From Bacteroidales bacterium (lineage in GTDB: Bacteria > Bacteroidota > Bacteroidia > Bacteroidales > VadinHA17), in the NCBI GenBank assembly GCA_016936695.1, contig JAFGXK010000078.1:1-18149 (forward strand): a stretch of 18,149 nucleotides of DNA. The letters run 5' to 3'. The translations under genes were made by a program, and so were the position numbers. Under the pieces are notes generated by a model. That model worked only from the letters and a program-made list of their open reading frames with translations. It ran no database searches and was not told the origin of the DNA. Below are positions 14,099 to 18,149 of the stretch, piece by piece; positions within the stretch are counted from its first letter, which is position 1; every line of letters starts with the position of its first letter.

Positions 14099-15652
14099 TC
14101 ATGTTTTGGACGCAACAGCCTCTGCACTATTCATCCCGTCGACAGCCGACGAAACAATCCCTCCGGAATAGCCTGATCCTTCTCCGCATGGATAGAGACC
14201 AGAGACAACCGTATGCTCCAATGTAAGAGGATCTCTGGGGATTCTGACCGGAGATGATGTCCTCGACTCAACGCCTGTAACAACTGCATCTTCGGTGAGG
14301 AAGCCCCTCATGACAGATCCGAAGAAGCCAAAGCCTGCCTTCAGTCTGTTTCCGATCGAAGGCGGTATCCATTCATGAAGCGGAGATGATATTACACCGG
14401 GGAAATATGATACTGCCGGCAATGTTGCTGAAGTTTTTCCAGTCAGGAAATCGGTAAGCCGCTGTGCCGGCGCCGATTGTGTTCTGCCTGCCTGTTCCCA
14501 GGCAAATCTTTCAAATTTCTTCTGGAATTCAAGTCCGGCAAGAACATCAAACCGCGCATAATCTCCAAGGTCCTCCGGCCTTATTTCCACTACGATCCCG
14601 GAATTTGCATACGGAGAGTTCCTGGTGGATGGAGACATCCCGTTTACCACAACCTCTTCCGGTGAAGTTGCCGCAGGGACAATGAATCCTCCCGGACACA
14701 TGCAGAACGAATATACACCTCGGCCATCAATCTGTTTTACCAGACTGTAAGAAGCAGCGGGGAGTAATTTGCCTCTTTCCTTCCCATGGTACTGTATCCT
14801 GTCGATCAGAGCCTGGGGATGTTCAACCCTCACACCCATGGCGAACGATTTAGGCTCAAGCTTTATGCCCCTGTGTGTGCACAGTGAGTAAATATCCCTT
14901 GATGAGTGTCCTGTGGCAAGCATAACGAATGGGGACAGAAATTTTTCATTTCCAGAGGTCACAACACCTTTAACTTTATTGCCCTCCACAATAATGTCGC
15001 TTACTCTTCTCCCGAACAGGAATACCCCCCCTGATTCGGTTATTGTCATTCTGATTCCGGAAATGATCCCCGGGAGTTTATCTGTCCCCAGATGCGGATG
15101 AGCCTCATACAGGATATTTTCATTTGCCCCGTGAATACAAAGCAATTCCAGTACCCTCCTGTTATCACCTCTTTTTTTTGACCGGGTATAAAGCTTGCCA
15201 TCTGAAAAAGTACCGGCACCTCCTTCTCCAAAGCAGTAATTACTGTCGGAGTCGACTCTGTGCTCACGGCTTATCAGGGCTATATCTTTTTTTCTTGATG
15301 AGACATCCTTTCCCCGTTCCAGGATGACAGGGCGGATACCCAGTTCAATAAGCCTGAGCGCGGCAAAAAGGCCTGCCGGACCTGCTCCCACCACAATGAC
15401 CTCAAGTTTCCCCGTGACATCCTGCGGAACATAAGGCTGAATTGCCGGAGCCGGCTGGTCGTCTGATGCAAAAACCTCAATTTCGAGGTTTACTATTATA
15501 TTTCTTTTACGTGCATCGACCGATCTTCTTATTATTCTGAGCTGAGAGATTCCGGACGGGGAAATTCCGGCAACCGAGGCTGCCAGTTTGCGGACCAGCG
15601 ATTGATCGGCGGCGGTTTCAGGGCTTATATTAAGCCTGACAATCCTTGACAT
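14099..15652 (-). CDS. FAD-dependent dehydrogenase (COG2509 type)
   Basis: A 517-residue cytosolic flavoprotein with no signal peptide or membrane helix. About 80 N-terminal residues form a small alpha/beta region. The FAD-binding Rossmann motif VVGAGPAGLFAALRLIE lies at 87-103, with E112 placed to bind the ribose. YCFGEGGAGTFSDGKL (139-154) is a signature of this uncharacterised dehydrogenase family. The C-terminal second FAD motif is GLYPCGEGSGYSGGI (485-499). The substrate is unknown. A CXC pair (SFCMCPGG) is present, but I do not claim it is redox-active. It starts with ATG only 6 bp after the porT stop, so it is likely in the ubiE-porT operon. Confidence 0.88.
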   Translation of the reverse strand: MSRIVRLNISPETAADQSLVRKLAASVAGISPSGISQLRIIRRSVDARKRNIIVNLEIEVFASDDQPAPAIQPYVPQDVTGKLEVIVVGAGPAGLFAALRLIELGIRPVILERGKDVSSRKKDIALISREHRVDSDSNYCFGEGGAGTFSDGKLYTRSKKRGDNRRVLELLCIHGANENILYEAHPHLGTDKLPGIISGIRMTITESGGVFLFGRRVSDIIVEGNKVKGVVTSGNEKFLSPFVMLATGHSSRDIYSLCTHRGIKLEPKSFAMGVRVEHPQALIDRIQYHGKERGKLLPAASYSLVKQIDGRGVYSFCMCPGGFIVPAATSPEEVVVNGMSPSTRNSPYANSGIVVEIRPEDLGDYARFDVLAGLEFQKKFERFAWEQAGRTQSAPAQRLTDFLTGKTSATLPAVSYFPGVISSPLHEWIPPSIGNRLKAGFGFFGSVMRGFLTEDAVVTGVESRTSSPVRIPRDPLTLEHTVVSGLYPCGEGSGYSGGIVSSAVDGMNSAEAVASKT

Positions 15653-15658
15653 TTAATT

Positions 15659-16429
15659 TTATTCAAAATGAAACGAGACTACCCAGATTCGCGACTGCAT
15701 CTTTTCTATGGCATTAAGATACTGCGAATATCCGGGGTATCCCTGATCGTGGACAACTATATCTCTCAGTCCTCTTGATGTCTTAATTTCAATTGACAAT
15801 TTAAAAAAAGGCAGGTAAAAATCAAGGCCGGCTCCTGCTTCATAGTACAGATCGGATCTTTTTAGTCTAAGATAAATATTTTCGCTTTCCGGATACTCTT
15901 TTTTCCCGGCAAGATCATACCTGTAATTGAGTCCTCCTATTACATATGGCCTTACATTGTTAAGCCTGTCGCCCTTAAGCTTCACCAAGAGCGGAAATTC
16001 CAGGAATGAGGATTGAAGTCGTTGGACATCTCCTATCTCTTCATATATGGGATCCGTATCGTCTTTAAAATTATAATAATTAACACTTCTTTGTCCGAAT
16101 GAAACCCCGGGCAAAAAGCGGAGATCTATGTATTTAGCAGGTCTCAGGTTTATCACTGTCTGAATGTTTATTCCCGGATTAAGAATACTCACTTCCGGGA
16201 AATAGCCATCCTGGTCCAAATATGTCTGCGACGGAGTGATGTCGAAATCCATTAAATTCATTCCCAGACTAAAGCCGAAATGAAGCGGCTTATCGTCGTA
16301 CCATGAATCGTTTTTGGGTTTCTGTTTCTGACTGAATGCTTCAATAGAAAACAAGAGGAATAGTCCTGCAAGAATTAAATATAAGGATCCTTTTCTCAAC
16401 TTTCTGGTTGCAGTGATTTGATTAATCAA
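15659..16429 (-). CDS. porT: PorT, type IX secretion system outer-membrane beta-barrel protein
   Basis: PorT (SprT in Flavobacterium) is needed for type IX secretion, which exports proteins with a conserved C-terminal domain across the outer membrane. The 256-residue protein has a signal peptide (about 1-33, hydrophobic LYLILAGLFLLFS, cut near AFSQ). A small barrel follows, with family features such as KPLHFGFSLGMNLMDFDI, SFLEFPLLVKLKG and RPYVIGGLNYRYDLAGK, and it ends with aromatic VVSFHFE. No ATG is available: the frame begins with TTG at 16429, preceded by GAAGGA three bases away, and an in-frame TAA lies 18 bp upstream. A second TTG at codon 11 is the alternative start. The gene follows ubiE by 101 bp and precedes the FAD dehydrogenase by 6 bp. 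Other type IX genes (porK-N, sov) are not in the window. Confidence 0.92.
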   Translation of the reverse strand: MINQITATRKLRKGSLYLILAGLFLLFSIEAFSQKQKPKNDSWYDDKPLHFGFSLGMNLMDFDITPSQTYLDQDGYFPEVSILNPGINIQTVINLRPAKYIDLRFLPGVSFGQRSVNYYNFKDDTDPIYEEIGDVQRLQSSFLEFPLLVKLKGDRLNNVRPYVIGGLNYRYDLAGKKEYPESENIYLRLKRSDLYYEAGAGLDFYLPFFKLSIEIKTSRGLRDIVVHDQGYPGYSQYLNAIEKMQSRIWVVSFHFE

Positions 16430-16530
16430 ATATCCTTCAACCCGTTACCGGCATTCTGGTCGGACCGTTCGCCGGACAGGGACAAGGAGGTACCTTTTTA
16501 TATAACTTTATTGGAGGAAGATTATTGTTT

Positions 16531-17253
16531 TCACTTTCTAACGCCGGTATAAATTGAAGCTATTCCGCCGGTCATTCTGGTCTGGCTGATATCCGAAAAT
16601 CCGGCAGAAGTCATCATGCTTATGAATTTTTCCTTCTCAGCAAACATCATAACTGATTCATTAAGATACTTATATGCCTTCCTGTGTTTTGAAAAAAGCG
16701 ATCCGATAAAAGGAAGTATGTGGCCGAAATAGATGTTATAAAGATGTTTAAAAATAGTTCCGTCAGGACGGGAGAATTCAAGTACAACGATCATTCCGTT
16801 TCTTCTCAGTACCCGTCGCATTTCCGACAGCCCCTTAACAGGGTCAGTGAAATTCCTGACCCCAAAGGCCGCCATTGCAACATCAAAAGTTTCGTCATCA
16901 AAACAGATATTTTCCGATTCGCACCTCACAAATTCAATCAGATTATCCAGATTTTTCTTTTCCACCTTTCTTTGCCCTATCTTCAGCATGTTTTCGGAAA
17001 TATCGATCCCGGTAATTTTTGAGGGGTTAATTCTTGCAGCTTCAATTGCAAGATCGCCGGTACCTGTTGCCACATCCAGAATTTCCGGATTATTAAAGTT
17101 CGCTGATATTTCCTTTACCGCTCTCTTCCTCCAGCGTCTGTCGATGCCAAAAGACAGCAGATGATTCAAAAAATCATAGCGCCATGCAATGGAGTCGAAC
17201 ATTCTGCCTATCCCCTCCTTTTCAGTGAGCTCCCTGTCGTGTCTTTCTGTCAT
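16531..17253 (-). CDS. ubiE: Demethylmenaquinone methyltransferase
   Basis: Methylates demethylmenaquinone to menaquinone with S-adenosylmethionine, the last step of menaquinone synthesis; Bacteroidota respire with menaquinone, so MenG is the apt synonym. The 240-residue protein shows the first UbiE signature YDFLNHLLSFGIDRRWR (26-42), the SAM-binding motif I ILDVATGTGD (58-67), TGIDIS (81-86) with the acidic residue for SAM ribose, and the second signature RVLRRNGMIVVLEFSRP (147-163). Length is normal. The start ATG at 17253 has no Shine-Dalgarno. The next gene is porT; this pairing is common in Bacteroidota. Confidence 0.96.
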   Translation of the reverse strand: MTERHDRELTEKEGIGRMFDSIAWRYDFLNHLLSFGIDRRWRKRAVKEISANFNNPEILDVATGTGDLAIEAARINPSKITGIDISENMLKIGQRKVEKKNLDNLIEFVRCESENICFDDETFDVAMAAFGVRNFTDPVKGLSEMRRVLRRNGMIVVLEFSRPDGTIFKHLYNIYFGHILPFIGSLFSKHRKAYKYLNESVMMFAEKEKFISMMTSAGFSDISQTRMTGGIASIYTGVRK

Positions 17254-17270
17254 TGAATAAATATTGACCG

Positions 17271-17278
17271 CAAATATA
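17271..17278 (-). promoter_or_regulatory. Possible -7 box of ubiE
   Basis: TATATTTG on the minus strand, 17 bp before the ubiE ATG, fits TAnnTTTG. No TTTG is present at the -33 position, so only half of the promoter pattern is met. The ubiE-SDR gap (17254-17328) is the only place for the promoters of both divergent genes. Confidence 0.3.
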
Positions 17279-17319
17279 AGTACAAATATTATTTATACTT
17301 TTACCAGCAACACTAGCTT

Positions 17320-17324
17320 AGGAG
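17320..17324 (+). promoter_or_regulatory. Shine-Dalgarno of the short-chain dehydrogenase gene
   Basis: AGGAG with four bases (AACA) to the ATG. Spacing is short but usable. It is one of very few such matches in this window. Confidence 0.5.
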
Positions 17325-17328
17325 AACA

Positions 17329-18087
17329 ATGAAAAAGACCATAATGGTAACCGGTGCCACAGCCGGATTCGGCCGCGCCATTGCGGAGAAATTTGCAGAA
17401 AACGGATATCGGGTTCTTATCACAGGCCGTAGAAAAGAAAGGCTGCTGGAGCTCGAAAAAGAGCTTACCGCTACAGGTACTGAAGTTCTGTCGCTGAATT
17501 TCGATGTCAGAGACATTGCTGCGGTTAAAGCGAACGTAGAAAATCTTCCCTCTGAATGGAAAAACATTGATATCCTGGTTAACAATGCCGGACTTGCCGT
17601 CGGACTTTCCCACATTGACGATGGTGACACCGATGACTGGGACCGGATGATCGACACCAACGTGAAGGGACTCCTTTACGTTACCAGGACTGTATCGCCC
17701 CTGATGATTGCACATGGCGGCGGGCACATATTCAACATATCATCGATCGCAGGAAAAGAGGTTTACGAGAACGGAAACGTATACTGCGCCTCAAAGCATG
17801 CTGTCGATGCACTCTCAAAAGCAATGCGGATCGATCTGCTGAAACATGGCATTAAGGTTACCAACATTGCCCCCGGCATGGCTGAAACGGAATTCTCAAT
17901 CGTCAGATTCAAGGGCGACAGGGAAAAGGCCGATGCTGTTTACAAGGGAGTCAAGGCACTGACTGCAGAGGATATCGCAGAAGTGATTTATTTCTGCGCG
18001 ACCCTGCCTGAACATGTATGTATAAATGATCTGACAATCACGCCATCACAACAGGCCAGTGCAGGATATCTCAACAGAAAGGTCTGA
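17329..18087 (+). CDS. Short-chain dehydrogenase/reductase, YdfG-like
   Basis: An NAD(P)-dependent oxidoreductase of the classical SDR family; YdfG-type members oxidise 3-hydroxy acids such as serine. The 252-residue protein has the cofactor motif TGATAGFG (8-15), NNAG (85-88), the active-site Asn111 (DTNVKG), Ser139 (NISSI), and Tyr152/Lys156 (VYCASKHAV). GRRKER at 33-38, just after the second strand, has the basic pair typical of NADPH preference. P182-G183 follow in the usual place. Substrate is unproven. The ATG at 17329 is supported by an AGGAG. It diverges from ubiE. The remaining 62 bp (18088-18149) show only a 5-bp stem, GTGCC/GGCAC (18095-18099, 18113-18117), without a T-run; I call no terminator. 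Confidence 0.92.
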   Translation: MKKTIMVTGATAGFGRAIAEKFAENGYRVLITGRRKERLLELEKELTATGTEVLSLNFDVRDIAAVKANVENLPSEWKNIDILVNNAGLAVGLSHIDDGDTDDWDRMIDTNVKGLLYVTRTVSPLMIAHGGGHIFNISSIAGKEVYENGNVYCASKHAVDALSKAMRIDLLKHGIKVTNIAPGMAETEFSIVRFKGDREKADAVYKGVKALTAEDIAEVIYFCATLPEHVCINDLTITPSQQASAGYLNRKV

Positions 18088-18149
18088 AAGGGAAGTGCCT
18101 GCCATGAGCCTTGGCACGGACTCAATAATAAATTTTAAAAAACAACAAA

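Noticed and set aside
16480..16520. AGGAGGT and GGAGGA on the plus strand between ubiE and porT
   Set aside because: They look like Shine-Dalgarno sites but no plus-strand start codon or open frame follows; both flanking genes are on the minus strand.
1..18149. Mobile element, CRISPR array or defence island
   Set aside because: No transposase, phage gene, spaced direct repeats or target-site duplications were seen; the only recombinase is a housekeeping Xer by context.

Overview
The window looks like chromosomal DNA of a member of the Bacteroidota, probably near Bacteroidales/Marinilabiliales (order is a guess). Four things point that way: a PorT gene of the type IX secretion system next to ubiE; a TamA-like Omp85 protein that is predicted to be a lipoprotein (TamL); promoters that fit the Bacteroidota primary-sigma pattern (TTTG, 19-20 nt, TAnnTTTG) in front of rpsU and of the tRNA-tuf cluster; and an almost complete lack of Shine-Dalgarno sequences. 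I saw no insertion sequence, CRISPR array or prophage. This is mostly core chromosome.

Region A (1-9866, all on the minus strand, so read right to left) is the translation/transcription supercluster: rpsU, a XerC-type recombinase, hpf, tRNA-Thr(UGU), tRNA-Tyr, tRNA-Gly, tRNA-Thr(GGU), tuf, tRNA-Trp, secE, nusG, rplK, rplA, rplJ, rplL, and rpoB, which runs off the left edge. The four-tRNA-tuf order matches the thrU-tyrU-glyT-thrT-tufB operon of E. coli. Control signals visible here are two full promoters, an 11-bp hairpin after tuf, an 11-bp hairpin with a U-rich tail between rplL and rpoB, and a consensus Shine-Dalgarno in front of hpf.

Region B (10080-17253) carries envelope and housekeeping genes. 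A tamL gene followed by a helix-hairpin-helix protein lies on the minus strand, a SpoU/TrmH-family RNA methyltransferase on the plus strand, and then a minus-strand series ubiE, porT and a COG2509-type FAD oxidoreductase. tamL and porT both encode outer-membrane biogenesis or secretion factors; ubiE makes menaquinone.

Region C (17329-18087) is a plus-strand short-chain dehydrogenase diverging from ubiE. Nothing clear follows it.

I found no plainly new system. The most interesting point is regulatory: in a Shine-Dalgarno-poor lineage, hpf (ribosome hibernation) has a perfect AGGAGGT at ideal spacing and lies two genes downstream of rpsU (bS21), the protein implicated in hiding the anti-Shine-Dalgarno in Bacteroidota ribosomes.
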